A DNA stretch of 64,000 nucleotides from assembly GCA_004212735.1 (NCBI GenBank), contig SHBD01000002.1, positions 1 to 64,000 of the forward strand. Reading direction: 5' to 3'. Under the pieces are notes generated by a model. It worked only from the letters and a program-made list of their open reading frames with translations. It searched no databases and had not been told where the DNA came from. A program made the position numbers and the translations under genes. Below are positions 28,083-37,544 of this stretch, piece by piece. Position 1 is the stretch's first letter. The number at the start of each line of letters is the position of its first letter. This stretch comes from SAR116 cluster bacterium. Its GTDB lineage: Bacteria > Pseudomonadota > Alphaproteobacteria > Puniceispirillales > Puniceispirillaceae.

Positions 28083-29425
28083 TGTTTAACAAAATTCTCA
28101 TCGCAAATCGGGGTGACGTCGCCCTTCGCGTGCTGCGCGCCTGCAAGGAAATGGGCATCCCCAGTGTCATTGTCCATTCAACGGCGGATGCGGATTCGAT
28201 GCCGGTGCGCCTCGCCGATGAATCGGTTTGCATCGGGCCCCCAAGCAGCGCCGAGTCCTATCTCAATGTTCCCTCGATTCTGGCAGCGGCTGGAATAACC
28301 GGCGCCGATGCAGTGCATCCGGGCGTTGGCTTTTTGTCCGAGAATGCCGATTTTGCCGAGATCGTGAAAGCCCATGGCCTGACCTTCATCGGCCCGGAAA
28401 CGCGGCACATCCGGTCAATGGGTGACAAGGTTGAGGCCAAAATTACCGCCGCGAATGCCGGTCTGCCGCTGGTACCTGGCTCTCCCGGTGCGGTTCATAC
28501 CATCGCCGAGGCGAAAAAGCTCGGCAAGACCATTGGCTATCCATTACTGGTTAAGGCGGCCTCAGGGGGGGGTGGCCGCGGTATGAAAGTGGCTGAGACA
28601 GCTGCTGATCTAGCCGAGGCTTTCAGTTCAGCTAGATCAGAAGCGAAAGCCGCATTTGGCGATGACACGGTGTATCTGGAGCGTTATCTTGGTCAGCCCC
28701 GTCATATTGAGGTGCAGGTCATCGCCGACTCGCATGGCAATGTCGTGCATCTTGGTGAACGTGAATGTTCGGTCCAGCGCCGCCACCAGAAACTGTTTGA
28801 AGAAGCCCCCTCACCAGCATTATCAGCAGATCAACGCGCAGACATCGGCAGAATTGCCGCCGAAGCGACGCGAAAGATGGGATATCTTGGCGTCGGCACA
28901 ATGGAATTCCTTTATGAGGATGGCGAGTTCTTCTTCATCGAGATGAATACCCGTCTACAGGTGGAACACCCGATCACCGAGGAAATCACCGGGGTCGATC
29001 TGGTGCGCGAACAGATAAGCATCGCGGCCGGCGAAAAACTGTCCTTCGCGCAGGAAGATGTCACCTTCACCGGCCATGCCATCGAATGCCGGATCAATGC
29101 AGAGCATCCAGAGACCTTCATGCCAACGCCCGGCAAAGTGACAGCATTTCACGCAGCTGGTGGCCCGGGCGTCAGGGTCGAGTCATGTCTCTATTCGGGT
29201 TATTCGGTTCCACCCTATTACGACAGCCTGATTGCCAAGCTCGTGGTCTATGGTGATGACCGGGCACATTGTCTTGCCCGCCTGAAGCGGGCGATCGAGG
29301 AATTTGTCGTTGAACCGATTCCAACGACATTGGCGCTGCATGCACGGTTGGTCGAGGCTGACGCCATCATCGATGGAAGCTATAATATTCGTTGGCTTGA
29401 AGAAAAATTTCTGGCCAGCGACTAG
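28082..29425 (+). CDS. accC: Biotin carboxylase subunit of acetyl-CoA carboxylase
   Basis: AccC carboxylates the biotin on AccB using ATP and bicarbonate. The 447 residues show the N-terminal ANRGDVALRVLRAC (the common GEIA is GDVA here), the glycine-rich ATP loop KAASGGGGRGM, the catalytic FFIEMNTRLQVEHPITEE, and C-terminal biotin-carboxylase helices. Length is normal for the family. aat follows about 60 nt downstream on the same strand, a common alphaproteobacterial order. Confidence 0.97.
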   Translation: MFNKILIANRGDVALRVLRACKEMGIPSVIVHSTADADSMPVRLADESVCIGPPSSAESYLNVPSILAAAGITGADAVHPGVGFLSENADFAEIVKAHGLTFIGPETRHIRSMGDKVEAKITAANAGLPLVPGSPGAVHTIAEAKKLGKTIGYPLLVKAASGGGGRGMKVAETAADLAEAFSSARSEAKAAFGDDTVYLERYLGQPRHIEVQVIADSHGNVVHLGERECSVQRRHQKLFEEAPSPALSADQRADIGRIAAEATRKMGYLGVGTMEFLYEDGEFFFIEMNTRLQVEHPITEEITGVDLVREQISIAAGEKLSFAQEDVTFTGHAIECRINAEHPETFMPTPGKVTAFHAAGGPGVRVESCLYSGYSVPPYYDSLIAKLVVYGDDRAHCLARLKRAIEEFVVEPIPTTLALHARLVEADAIIDGSYNIRWLEEKFLASD

Positions 29426-29483
29426 GCCAGCCTTCAGGCCAATCCGCGGCATAAATCAGGGAACAGCAGAAACGGGCAGGCGC

Positions 29484-30176
29484 ATGTCCACACGCTACGC
29501 ATTTTCACCGGAAACGTTGATCAAAGCCTATTCGCTTGGTGTTTTTCCGATGGCGGATGGTGCCAACAGTCAGACCATCAATTTTTATGACCCAGACGTG
29601 CGGGCGCTAATACCGCTTACTGTAGGCGCCGAATCGAAACAGCATTTTCACATTCCCAAGCGGTTGCGCCGCACCGTGAAACAGGGCCGATTCATGGTGA
29701 CGATTGACAGGGATTTTCCTGCAGTCATTGCTGAATGTGCCGCACCGCGCCCCGACCGCGAAGACACCTGGATCAACAGCGACATCAAGCGCCTCTATAT
29801 AGCGCTGCACAAGCTGGGCTTTGCCCATTCAATCGAGGTCTGGGATGGTGACAGTCTGGTTGGCGGCCTTTATGGGGTGGCGTTGCGCTCCGCATTTTTC
29901 GGCGAGTCCATGTTCTCACGCGCCACCGACGCATCAAAGGTTGCGCTGGTGCATCTTGTTGCGCGACTGAGGGCCGGCGGCTTTCACCTGCTCGACGCAC
30001 AATTCACGACAGACCATTTGCAACAATTCGGCATCTTCGAGCTACCGCGCGAGCAATTCCAACAGCGCCTTGCAATGGCGCTGGCAAAGCATGCCGATAT
30101 TCTGCCCGGGGAGCCGGACACACCAATGGTTGCCGCGTTGCTGACGGCAATTCAGACTGCCGAACAGCCAGGTTAA
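29484..30176 (+). CDS. aat: Leucyl/phenylalanyl-tRNA-protein transferase
   Basis: Aat adds Leu or Phe from a charged tRNA to N-terminal Lys or Arg of proteins, making N-end-rule substrates for ClpS-ClpAP, whose genes occur at 37.5-40.2 kb in this window. From the ATG at 29484 there are 230 residues. Typical segments are AYSLGVFPMAD, WINSDIKRLYIALHKLGFAHSIEVW, LVGGLYGVALRSAFFGESMFSR, and LDAQFTTDHLQQFG. An upstream in-frame ATG inside accC is rejected. The stop overlaps the convergent DUF2155 gene by about 4 nt. Confidence 0.96.
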   Translation: MSTRYAFSPETLIKAYSLGVFPMADGANSQTINFYDPDVRALIPLTVGAESKQHFHIPKRLRRTVKQGRFMVTIDRDFPAVIAECAAPRPDREDTWINSDIKRLYIALHKLGFAHSIEVWDGDSLVGGLYGVALRSAFFGESMFSRATDASKVALVHLVARLRAGGFHLLDAQFTTDHLQQFGIFELPREQFQQRLAMALAKHADILPGEPDTPMVAALLTAIQTAEQPG

Positions 30177-30565
30177 TCAATAATGCAATCCAGCAGCGTG
30201 ACGTCATAGACAGGATGTTCCACCGCCGAAACCGCGGGGCTGGACGAGAACATCCAACCGGAAAAAACCTGCCTGCCAGGTGCGGTCTGGTCATGACCAC
30301 GATCGGTGATTTCCAGAAAGGCCACATTTTCCGGCGGCTCCTCAGGAGGCCGGAAAGCACAGCGCTGAATGACGATCTCAAGCGTGCCGAACCTAATGGG
30401 CTCGCCAATCGGGGCTGACAGCGTCGAAATACGCGCGGTGATCTTGTCAAGTGCCTGGAGCTGAGCAACCGTGCCATTGATCCAGCTAGCATGTGCCGGT
30501 GAGATGGCGCAAAGCAGCATCGCACCAACAGTCAGACCGGCACCTAAGTTAAATTTACTGCGCAT
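30173..30565 (-). CDS. DUF2155 family secreted protein
   Basis: This 130-residue protein starts with a signal peptide (ending at about AHAS, residues 24-27). Its mature part matches DUF2155, an alphaproteobacterial family of unknown function: AQLQALDKITARI, GTLEIVIQRCAFRPPEE, FLEITD, FSGWMFSSSPAVSAVEHPVYDVTLLDC. Two cysteines flank the domain. It overlaps the end of mlaD on the same strand by about 11 nt and is convergent with aat. The fixed neighbourhood with mlaD suggests an envelope role. Confidence 0.88.
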   Translation of the reverse strand: MRSKFNLGAGLTVGAMLLCAISPAHASWINGTVAQLQALDKITARISTLSAPIGEPIRFGTLEIVIQRCAFRPPEEPPENVAFLEITDRGHDQTAPGRQVFSGWMFSSSPAVSAVEHPVYDVTLLDCIID

Positions 30566-31004
30566 CGCCTGCTGAAAACACCGCCTTGCCGAGAAGATCG
30601 GTCAGGCTGACAGGGTCCCGCGTGTCGTAGATCACATCGCCGGCGACCATCATCGTCTCATCGGCACCCGGCATCAATTCCAGATAATTGCCGCCAAGCA
30701 GCGAGGCAGCGGTGATTCTGGCGCTTGTATCAGCCGGCACCGTAATCGCGGGGTCGAGGGCAATGACAATCCGCGCCGCATAGGTGATAGGGTCCAGCTC
30801 CTGGCGGATAATCCGTCCTACCTTAATCCCGGAAATACGCACGTCATCGCCAGCTGACAGCCCTCCTGTCGAGCCAAATTCAGCAACAATCTCATAGCCA
30901 TTGGCACCTTTTAGATCGGCGGCCTCATAGGCGAGTGACACAAACCCTGCAGCAGCCAGCAGAACAATGGCTCCCATGATTATTTCCAGTGTGTTGCGTT
31001 GCAT
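30555..31004 (-). CDS. mlaD: MlaD-like MCE-domain lipid-transport protein
   Basis: This short (149-residue) MCE protein has one N-terminal transmembrane helix (about 6-25) and one MCE domain (VAEFGSTGGLSAGDDVRISGIKVGRI...LLGGNYLELMPG), as in MlaD, the periplasmic substrate-binding ring of the Mla phospholipid transporter. The ATG at 31004 has AGGAAA close upstream. Partner genes mlaE, mlaF and mlaC are not in the window; instead it sits between NDUFA12 and DUF2155. Confidence 0.9.
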   Translation of the reverse strand: MQRNTLEIIMGAIVLLAAAGFVSLAYEAADLKGANGYEIVAEFGSTGGLSAGDDVRISGIKVGRIIRQELDPITYAARIVIALDPAITVPADTSARITAASLLGGNYLELMPGADETMMVAGDVIYDTRDPVSLTDLLGKAVFSAGDAQ

Positions 31005-31081
31005 TTTCCTACTAGATCCTAACAAGTTTTTGCCTAGTCCAGCCGGCGTGTAGCCCGCGTGACTGCCTCAGCGACCAAGCC

Positions 31082-31438
31082 TCAGCTTGGTGTCCAGGGT
31101 TCATAATCGCCAGTGGCCGTTGCCCGTTTGCCACCACGCAGGACATGGCCGGCAGGCCGGTGCGCATATTTCGTTCCCGTCAGATTCGGCAGATGATCCT
31201 GCTGCCAGTCATACCGGTGATAACCATCAGCTGGCGGTGGCGTGTCCTCGGTGTGATGCAGCCAGCCATGCCACTCGGCGGGCACCTTTGAAGCTTCGGC
31301 AATGCCATTATAGCGGACGTAGCGGCGTGGCGGCTTGCCAGCACGTGCCTTACGTTCCTCGTAATAGCGATTGCCATGTTCATCACTGCCGACAAGGTTT
31401 GCCGTCAGCTTCAGTGAGATCAATGTCACCAGATCCAT
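31082..31438 (-). CDS. NADH dehydrogenase accessory subunit NDUFA12 homologue
   Basis: This 118-residue homologue of the mitochondrial complex I subunit B17.2/NDUFA12 is an accessory subunit found in Alphaproteobacteria and mitochondria. The signature VGSDEHGNRYYEER, RRYVRYNG, VPAEWHGWLHHTEDTPP and a C-terminal YEPWTP are clear. It likely binds the matrix-side arm of complex I. It is encoded away from any nuo operon, and reads into mlaD and DUF2155 on the same strand. Confidence 0.95.
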   Translation of the reverse strand: MDLVTLISLKLTANLVGSDEHGNRYYEERKARAGKPPRRYVRYNGIAEASKVPAEWHGWLHHTEDTPPPADGYHRYDWQQDHLPNLTGTKYAHRPAGHVLRGGKRATATGDYEPWTPS

Positions 31439-31974
31439 TTTCTTTTGCCTTCATAAAGTGACCGTCGAGGTTGCCCGAATAGTCGGGGACCGGTTAGGCG
31501 GCGCCCGGGTGGTTGGAGGACAGCCCGTGCCGCCAGCATTCGCTCACCCCAATTTGTTGTGCGCCACTATAAGCCGTTAGCATATGCCGCGTCCAGACCA
31601 GAACAGGCCTCTTTGCCAATTCCGATCCCATCAACCCGAAAGACAGGGATGAGGGAGGTCTTTTTGCATGTTTCGCAAGCTCCTTGGAGGAAAGACTGCC
31701 ATGGGTAAAAAAATGAAATATCCTCAGTAACTTGGAAGCATCACACACAAATTATCACTGGTCTCCTGATGGCTTTGTTACATAAATATTATGGCAAAAA
31801 GACGTTTTTTTTGAGATTGCCTATTGTCCCCTCACCGCAACATCATGTAGTTTACTACTTGTGGAGCCGCTAGATGTGGTAAGTCCTCCACAGATACCTT
31901 ATAACCAACAGTAAACTAACAACAAACCACAAAACAACACTGTGGTGACAAAAAGAGATTCAGAGGACCAGACC
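31439..31974. promoter_or_regulatory. Spacer upstream of nrdJ with clustered inverted elements
   Basis: 536 nt lie between the NDUFA12 start and nrdJ. Near nrdJ there is a hairpin GTAG-TTTA-CTAC (31847-31858) and an inverted pair TGTGGAG (31860-31866) with CTCCACA (31886-31892). Further TGTGG or CCACA copies are at 31875-31879, 31927-31931 and 31941-31945: five in under 90 bp. The layout suggests an operator region for the ribonucleotide reductase gene. I see no NrdR-box match and no B12-riboswitch core. Confidence 0.45.
31668..31730 (+). CDS. Possible 20-residue small ORF or leader peptide
   Basis: ATG at 31668 opens a 20-codon frame ending TAA at 31730, with GGGAGG about 9 nt upstream. An in-frame internal ATG at 31701 (9 codons) has its own GGAGG 10 nt upstream. 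The product would be short and lysine-rich (MFRKLLGGK...KKMKYPQ). Two good ribosome sites in one small frame are more than expected by chance, but there is no homology evidence. It lies 245 nt upstream of nrdJ on the same strand. Confidence 0.3.
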   Translation: MFRKLLGGKTAMGKKMKYPQ

Positions 31975-34900
31975 ATGCGCTTTGAAAGACGGTTCACAAA
32001 AGCCGGACAAGATCCCTATGCGACCATCGATTTTCGTCTGGCAACAAGCGAAATCCGGAACCCGGATGGAACCGTTGTATTTCAAGCAGACAATGTCGAG
32101 GTGCCCGCACAATTCTCACAGGTCGCAACTGACATTCTGGCTCAGAAATATTTTCGCAAGGCTGGCGTTCCCCGCGTGTCAAGGCGCGTCGAGGAAACGT
32201 CTGTGCCGTCTTGGCTGTGGCGCTCGGTCCCGGATGAAAAGGCACTTGATGACCTGCCTGAAGACCAGCGTTTCGTGGGCGAAACTTCAGCCAAGCAGGT
32301 TTTTAACAGGCTGGCCGGCACCTGGACCTATTGGGGCTGGAAAGGCGGATACTTCACAAGCGAGGAGGACGCCCTCACCTATTATGATGAAATGTGTCAC
32401 ATGCTGGCGATGCAGATGGCAGCGCCCAACTCGCCGCAATGGTTCAACACCGGTATGCATTGGGCCTATGGCATCGACGGTCCCAGCCAGGGCCACCATT
32501 ATGTCGATTTCAAGACCGGCAAGCTGACCAAATCCAGCAGCGCTTATGAGCATCCCCAGCCGCATGCCTGTTTCATCCAGTCAGTGAGTGATGATCTGGT
32601 GAATGATGGCGGCATCATGGATTTGTGGGTGCGCGAGGCACGGCTGTTCAAATATGGATCTGGAACAGGGTCTAACTTCAGCCGTGTTCGCGGTGGCGGA
32701 GAGAGCCTGTCAGGTGGTGGCAAATCATCTGGTCTTATGAGTTTCCTGCGCATTGGTGACCGCGCCGCCGGTGCGATCAAGTCTGGTGGCACGACGCGGC
32801 GTGCGGCGAAAATGGTCACGGTCGATGTCGATCACCCCGACATTGAGGAATATGTTGATTGGAAGGTTGTCGAGGAGCAGAAAGTTGCGGCCCTCGTTGC
32901 CGGATCAAAACTGGCACAAAGGCACATGGGCGAAGTGATGGCGGCCTGTCAGATCACCGAGGGTCTGGATGGCGATGAGCGGTTTGATCCGCGCGCCAAT
33001 AAGGCACTCAAAAAGGCGATCCTCTCAGCCCGCAAATCAATGATCCCCGAAAATTACGTGCAGAGGGTCATCCAGTTTGCCCAGCAGGGCTACACCGAGA
33101 TCGAATTCAAGACCTATGACACTGATTGGGATTCAGAGGCGTATTTGACCGTTGCCGGACAGAACTCCAACAACTCAGTCCGAGTGAGCAACGAATTCCT
33201 GCAAGCCGTGCTGGATGAGGGCGATTGGGAATTGATCAAGCGCCGCGACAACGGCGTGGCCAAGCGGATCAAGGCTGCCGATTTGTGGGAAAAGATCGCC
33301 CACGCCGCCTGGGCCTGCGCTGATCCGGGACTGCAATATGACACCACAATCAATGAGTGGCACACCTGTCCTCAAGGGGGACGGATCAACGCATCCAACC
33401 CCTGCTCAGAATATATGTTCCTTGATGACACGGCGTGTAATCTTGCCTCGCTGAACCTGATGCAATTCCGCCATGATGACGGCTCGTTCGACATAGAGGC
33501 CTTCGAGCATTCCTGCCGGTTCTGGACATTGACGCTTGAGATTTCAGTGTTGATGGCACAATTCCCGTCAAAGGAAATTGCCCAGCGATCCTATGAATAT
33601 CGCACACTCGGACTTGGCTTTGCCAACATCGGCGGCCTGTTGATGGCGCAGGGTCATTCCTACGACAGCGACGAAGGCCGCGCCATCTGCGCCGCGATCA
33701 CCGCTGTGATGACTGGCGTTTCCTACGCCACCTCAGCCGAGATCGCCAGTGAGGTGGGTGCTTTTCCTCAGTATAAAAAGAACAAGAAGCACATGCTGCG
33801 AGTGATGAAGAATCACCGTTTGGCAGCGCATGGCGACGCCAGTGGCTACGAAGGGTTGAGCATCATGCCTGTGCCGCTTGATGCCGACTCCTGCCCGGAT
33901 ACGAATCTCGTCGAAGCGGCGCGCACCGCCTGGGACAAGGCCGTGACGTTGGGCGAGGCAAATGGCTATCGCAATGCGCAGGCCACTGTGATCGCCCCGA
34001 CCGGAACAATCGGTCTGGTAATGGATTGTGACACCACTGGGATCGAGCCAGATTTCGCCATTGTGAAATTCAAGAAACTGGCCGGCGGTGGCTATTTCAA
34101 GATCATCAATCGCGTGGTGCCCGAAGCATTGGCCAATATGGGCTACAGTCAGGAGCAGATTGATGACATCATCAAATATGCGGTTGGCAATGGCAGCCTG
34201 AAAAACTGTCAGGCGATTTCGGTCAACGCCCTCAAGGACAAGGGCTTCGGCGATGCCGAACTGGCCAAGCTCGAAGCCGCAATGGAAAGCGCCTTCGACG
34301 TGAAATTCGCTTTCAACCGATTCACGCTTGGCGATGATTTTTGCAAGGACAAGCTTGGTTTCACCGACGCCCAGCTTGATGATTTCAATTTCAACATGCT
34401 CCAGGCGCTTGGCTTCGACAAAGACGCCGTCGAGGCTGCCAACATCCATGTCTGTGGATCGATGACGCTTGAGGACGCACCGCATCTAAAGGATGAGCAT
34501 CTGCCAGTGTTTGACTGTGCGAATGCTTGTGGCCGGATTGGCAAGCGCTTCCTGTCGGTTGACAGCCACATCACCATGATGGCGGCGGCACAGCCATTCA
34601 TCTCTGGAGCGATCTCGAAGACAATCAACATGCCAAACAGCGCTACTGTCGCGGAATGCGGCAAAGCCTATATGTCGTCATGGAGACTGGGACTGAAAGC
34701 CAACGCGCTCTACCGCGACGGCTCAAAGCTCAGCCAGCCCCTGTCATCGGGCCTTGTCGAGGATATTGACGAGGACGAGGAAAGTTTGGATGCACTGAAC
34801 ACACCTGTTGCCGCAGCCGCACCACAGGTGATCGAAAAGGTTGTGGAACGCATTATCCGCGCGGAACGCGAGAGACTGCCACACCGCCGTAAGGGCTACA

Positions 34901-35625
34901 CGCAAAAGGCAACGGTTGGCGGCCACAAAGTCTATCTGCGGACTGGTGAATATGAGGATGGTCGTATTGGCGAAGTCTTCATCGACATGCACAAGGAAGG
35001 CGCGGCTTTCCGCTCGCTGATGAATAATTTTGCGATTGCCGTGTCGATTGGCCTGCAATATGGCGTACCGCTTGAGGAATTTGTCGAAGCCTATACATTC
35101 ACCCGGTTCGAACCACAGGGTATTGTGACCGGCAATGATGCAATCAAGATGTCGACATCCATCCTCGACTACACCTTCCGCGAATTGGCGATTTCCTATC
35201 TCGATCGCCATGACCTTGGCCATGTAAATCTGGATGATCTCGATGTGACAACGACCGGTCCTGGTGATAACCAGTCCGACCTCGTCAACAAAGTCACCAG
35301 TCGTGGTTTCATCCGCAAACAGGGGTTGGTTGTCTATTCGAATCAGGGCAATGCCGCAACCGCCATTTCCCAGGATAATGGGTTTGCAGCAACAACCGAG
35401 CCAGTGGCGTCACCGGCACCGGCGATAGCCAGTGGGGCATCCAGCGCCAGCCGTGCAGCCGTTGCCGGCACTGCCGCCAGTGACGAGACGGCAACCCGCG
35501 TTCAACAGGCCCGCATGCAGGGCTATGAAGGCGAAGCCTGTCCCGAATGTCAGAATTTCACCCTTGTCCGTAATGGTACCTGCCTGAAATGCAATACCTG
35601 TGGCGGCACAACAGGGTGTAGCTAA
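31975..35625 (+). CDS. nrdJ: Adenosylcobalamin-dependent ribonucleotide reductase
   Basis: This class II reductase makes deoxyribonucleotides with a B12-derived radical and needs no oxygen. The 1216 residues include the active-site motif NPCSEY with the catalytic cysteine near residue 477, the allosteric and substrate segments [14 protein letters not shown] and [20 protein letters not shown], and a zinc-like C terminus CPECQ...[14 protein letters not shown] that likely recycles the active-site thiols. The start ATG at 31975 has GAGGA 6-7 nt upstream; a GTG at 31942 is rejected. It is single-gene, closed by a strong terminator. Its presence implies cobalamin synthesis or uptake by this organism. 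Confidence 0.96.
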   Translation: MRFERRFTKAGQDPYATIDFRLATSEIRNPDGTVVFQADNVEVPAQFSQVATDILAQKYFRKAGVPRVSRRVEETSVPSWLWRSVPDEKALDDLPEDQRFVGETSAKQVFNRLAGTWTYWGWKGGYFTSEEDALTYYDEMCHMLAMQMAAPNSPQWFNTGMHWAYGIDGPSQGHHYVDFKTGKLTKSSSAYEHPQPHACFIQSVSDDLVNDGGIMDLWVREARLFKYGSGTGSNFSRVRGGGESLSGGGKSSGLMSFLRIGDRAAGAIKSGGTTRRAAKMVTVDVDHPDIEEYVDWKVVEEQKVAALVAGSKLAQRHMGEVMAACQITEGLDGDERFDPRANKALKKAILSARKSMIPENYVQRVIQFAQQGYTEIEFKTYDTDWDSEAYLTVAGQNSNNSVRVSNEFLQAVLDEGDWELIKRRDNGVAKRIKAADLWEKIAHAAWACADPGLQYDTTINEWHTCPQGGRINASNPCSEYMFLDDTACNLASLNLMQFRHDDGSFDIEAFEHSCRFWTLTLEISVLMAQFPSKEIAQRSYEYRTLGLGFANIGGLLMAQGHSYDSDEGRAICAAITAVMTGVSYATSAEIASEVGAFPQYKKNKKHMLRVMKNHRLAAHGDASGYEGLSIMPVPLDADSCPDTNLVEAARTAWDKAVTLGEANGYRNAQATVIAPTGTIGLVMDCDTTGIEPDFAIVKFKKLAGGGYFKIINRVVPEALANMGYSQEQIDDIIKYAVGNGSLKNCQAISVNALKDKGFGDAELAKLEAAMESAFDVKFAFNRFTLGDDFCKDKLGFTDAQLDDFNFNMLQALGFDKDAVEAANIHVCGSMTLEDAPHLKDEHLPVFDCANACGRIGKRFLSVDSHITMMAAAQPFISGAISKTINMPNSATVAECGKAYMSSWRLGLKANALYRDGSKLSQPLSSGLVEDIDEDEESLDALNTPVAAAAPQVIEKVVERIIRAERERLPHRRKGYTQKATVGGHKVYLRTGEYEDGRIGEVFIDMHKEGAAFRSLMNNFAIAVSIGLQYGVPLEEFVEAYTFTRFEPQGIVTGNDAIKMSTSILDYTFRELAISYLDRHDLGHVNLDDLDVTTTGPGDNQSDLVNKVTSRGFIRKQGLVVYSNQGNAATAISQDNGFAATTEPVASPAPAIASGASSASRAAVAGTAASDETATRVQQARMQGYEGEACPECQNFTLVRNGTCLKCNTCGGTTGCS

Positions 35626-35655
35626 GCTCTCCCTGCAGAGCAACCTGCAGAACTG

Positions 35656-35684
35656 GCCCCGCACCTCGGTGCGGGGCTTTTTTT
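35656..35684 (+). terminator. Rho-independent terminator after nrdJ
   Basis: A perfect 9-bp GC-rich stem (GCCCCGCAC / GTGCGGGGC) with loop CTCG is followed directly by seven T residues. It lies 30 nt after the nrdJ stop. Confidence 0.95.
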
Positions 35685-35806
35685 CTGTCGTTCACATAGA
35701 CATAAGGCAGTGTTTTCGCTTGTCCTCGAGCGGCAGGTTGTGTAAGCGTCCTCGCATCAATCAGACCATCGCTGTCAGGCGTGACAGGCCAATTCAGGAG
35801 ACCAGA

Positions 35807-36271
35807 ATGAGCAACGTTGAAGCAAAATTGAATGAGATGGGAATCACCGTTCCCGATGCACCGGCACCTGCGGCCAATTACGTGCCCTTTGTGACCACCG
35901 GCAATCTTGTGTTCATTTCCGGTCAGGTTCCCTTTGTCGACGGCAAATTGCAGATCACCGGCAAAATTGGTGATAACGCCACAATCGAGGACGGACAAGC
36001 ACAGGCGCGTATCTGTGCGATCAATTTGATTGCCCAGTTGAAAGTTGCCTGCGGCGGCGATCTTGACCGCGTGAAGCGCGTTGTCAAACTGGGCGCTTTC
36101 GTCTGTTCAGCAGATGATTTCAACGGTCAGCCCGGCGTTGTCAACGGTGCGTCTGACCTGATGGTTGAGGTCTTTGGCGAGGCTGGCCGGCATGCCCGGT
36201 TCGCGGTTGGAACAAACGCATTGCCTCTTGGTTGCCTTGTTGAAATCGATGGTATCTTTGAAATCGAATAG
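35807..36271 (+). CDS. RidA/YjgF family protein
   Basis: This 154-residue member of the RidA superfamily hydrolyses reactive enamines or imines in other members. From ATG at 35807, with AGGAG 7 nt upstream, it reads ANYVPFVTTGNLVFISGQVP, DGQAQARICAINLIAQLK and GRHARFAVGTNALPLGCLVEID. The usual arginine of RidA (in R-S/A-x-V) appears as RFAVGTNALP, and the length exceeds that of classic RidA, as in the YjgF-like subgroup with an N-terminal extension. Enzymatic activity is therefore uncertain. It sits between two terminators and is a single gene. Confidence 0.88.
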   Translation: MSNVEAKLNEMGITVPDAPAPAANYVPFVTTGNLVFISGQVPFVDGKLQITGKIGDNATIEDGQAQARICAINLIAQLKVACGGDLDRVKRVVKLGAFVCSADDFNGQPGVVNGASDLMVEVFGEAGRHARFAVGTNALPLGCLVEIDGIFEIE

Positions 36272-36309
36272 AGCGCCGTGATCGTCCAGCCAGTCATCGC
36301 AAAAAATCA

Positions 36310-36336
36310 GCCGGCCTCTTGCGGGGCCGGTTTTTC
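36310..36336 (+). terminator. Rho-independent terminator after ridA homologue
   Basis: The stem CCGGCC / GGCCGG with a loop of about 8 nt (TCTTGCGG) is followed by TTTTTC. It lies about 40 nt after the RidA-family stop and only some 20 nt before the next start codon. Confidence 0.88.
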
Positions 36337-36354
36337 GTTGCCATCTCTTCTGTC

Positions 36355-37524
36355 ATGGATGGTGACAGTTTTTCTCTTGAGTTATGTGACGATATAAGCC
36401 GCATCGCCGCCCCCGATTGGGATAGCATTGCCGGCACCCAGAATCCCTTTGTCTGCCACGCCTTTCTGGCAGCACTGGAGGCTGGCAAAGCGGTGGGTGG
36501 AGATACCGGGTGGGACCCGCTGCATCTGGTTATGCGCGACGACGGTGGCAAGCTGATTGCAGCGATGCCCCATTATCTAAAGCACCATTCTTATGGCGAA
36601 TATATTTTTGATCACAGCTGGGCCAATGGTTTCATGCGGGCCGGCGGTCAATATTACCCGAAGATGCTGGCCGCCATTCCCTTCACCCCGGCAACGGGAC
36701 CTCGCCTGCTGACCGGCACAGCCACGGGCGTGCGCCGCCAGACGCTCATCCGCGGTCTGGCAAATGGGATGGCGCAATATGTTGACAAGTTACAGCTCTC
36801 ATCGGCGCACATCAATTTTCTACCTCTTGACGATGCCAATGCGCTTGTCGATGAAGGCTGGTTGCTCCGCCATTCAATCCAGTTTCATTGGCATAATGAC
36901 GGCTATCAATCCTTTGATGATTTTCTGGCGAGCCTGTCATCACGCAAACGCAAGAATATCCGCAAGGAACGGCAATCGCTGGTCGATGCCGAGGTGCAGA
37001 TGCTGTCACTGACCGGTGCAGCCATCAAAAGTCACCATATCGATGATTTCTATCGCTTTTACATGTCCACCATCGACCGCAAATGGGGTGGTGCCTATCT
37101 GACGCGCGAGGTGTTTGAAATCCTACATGCCACTATGGCCGACCGGATGCTACTGGTCATGGCCGAATATCAGGGACGTATCATTGGTGGCGCACTAAAT
37201 TTCATAGGTGAAACCACGCTTTATGGGCGCAATTGGGGTGCCGATCTGGACATTCCCAACCTGCATTTTGAGGCCTGCTACTATCAGGCAATCGACTATG
37301 CCATTGCCAACAAGCTGTCATCCGTCGAGGCTGGCGCCCAGGGCTTTCACAAGGTCCAGCGCGGTTACCTGCCGGTGAAAACCTGGTCGGTTCACTGGAT
37401 TGCGCATTCCGGCTTCAAACAGGCCGTCTCGCGCTTTTTGATGGCCGAAGAGCGCGGCATTGACCAGGAAGCCAATCACATCACCATGGCCAGCCCGTTC
37501 AAACGGGGCGGCACGCAGGACTGA
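36355..37524 (+). CDS. COG3146/DUF482 GNAT-fold acyltransferase-like protein
   Basis: This 389-residue protein of the COG3146 family is predicted to have two GNAT-like folds, resembling FemAB-type peptidyltransferases. Diagnostic segments are NPFVCHAFLAALE, AMPHYLKHHSYGEYIFDHSWA, SLSSRKRKNIRKER, FYMSTIDRKWGGAYLTREVFEIL, GGALNFIGETTLYGRNWGA and VEAGAQGFHKVQRGYLP. The acceptor is unknown. The ATG at 36355 starts about 20 nt after a terminator and has no recognisable ribosome site, so either the start or the promoter arrangement is unusual. Possible alternative starts lie inside the terminator and are rejected. Confidence 0.85.
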   Translation: MDGDSFSLELCDDISRIAAPDWDSIAGTQNPFVCHAFLAALEAGKAVGGDTGWDPLHLVMRDDGGKLIAAMPHYLKHHSYGEYIFDHSWANGFMRAGGQYYPKMLAAIPFTPATGPRLLTGTATGVRRQTLIRGLANGMAQYVDKLQLSSAHINFLPLDDANALVDEGWLLRHSIQFHWHNDGYQSFDDFLASLSSRKRKNIRKERQSLVDAEVQMLSLTGAAIKSHHIDDFYRFYMSTIDRKWGGAYLTREVFEILHATMADRMLLVMAEYQGRIIGGALNFIGETTLYGRNWGADLDIPNLHFEACYYQAIDYAIANKLSSVEAGAQGFHKVQRGYLPVKTWSVHWIAHSGFKQAVSRFLMAEERGIDQEANHITMASPFKRGGTQD

Positions 37525-37544
37525 GGCGCGACGCAGCGCCGGAC

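Noticed and set aside
31439-31974. Cobalamin riboswitch or NrdR boxes upstream of nrdJ
   Set aside because: No B12-box core and no match to the NrdR consensus could be found by eye.
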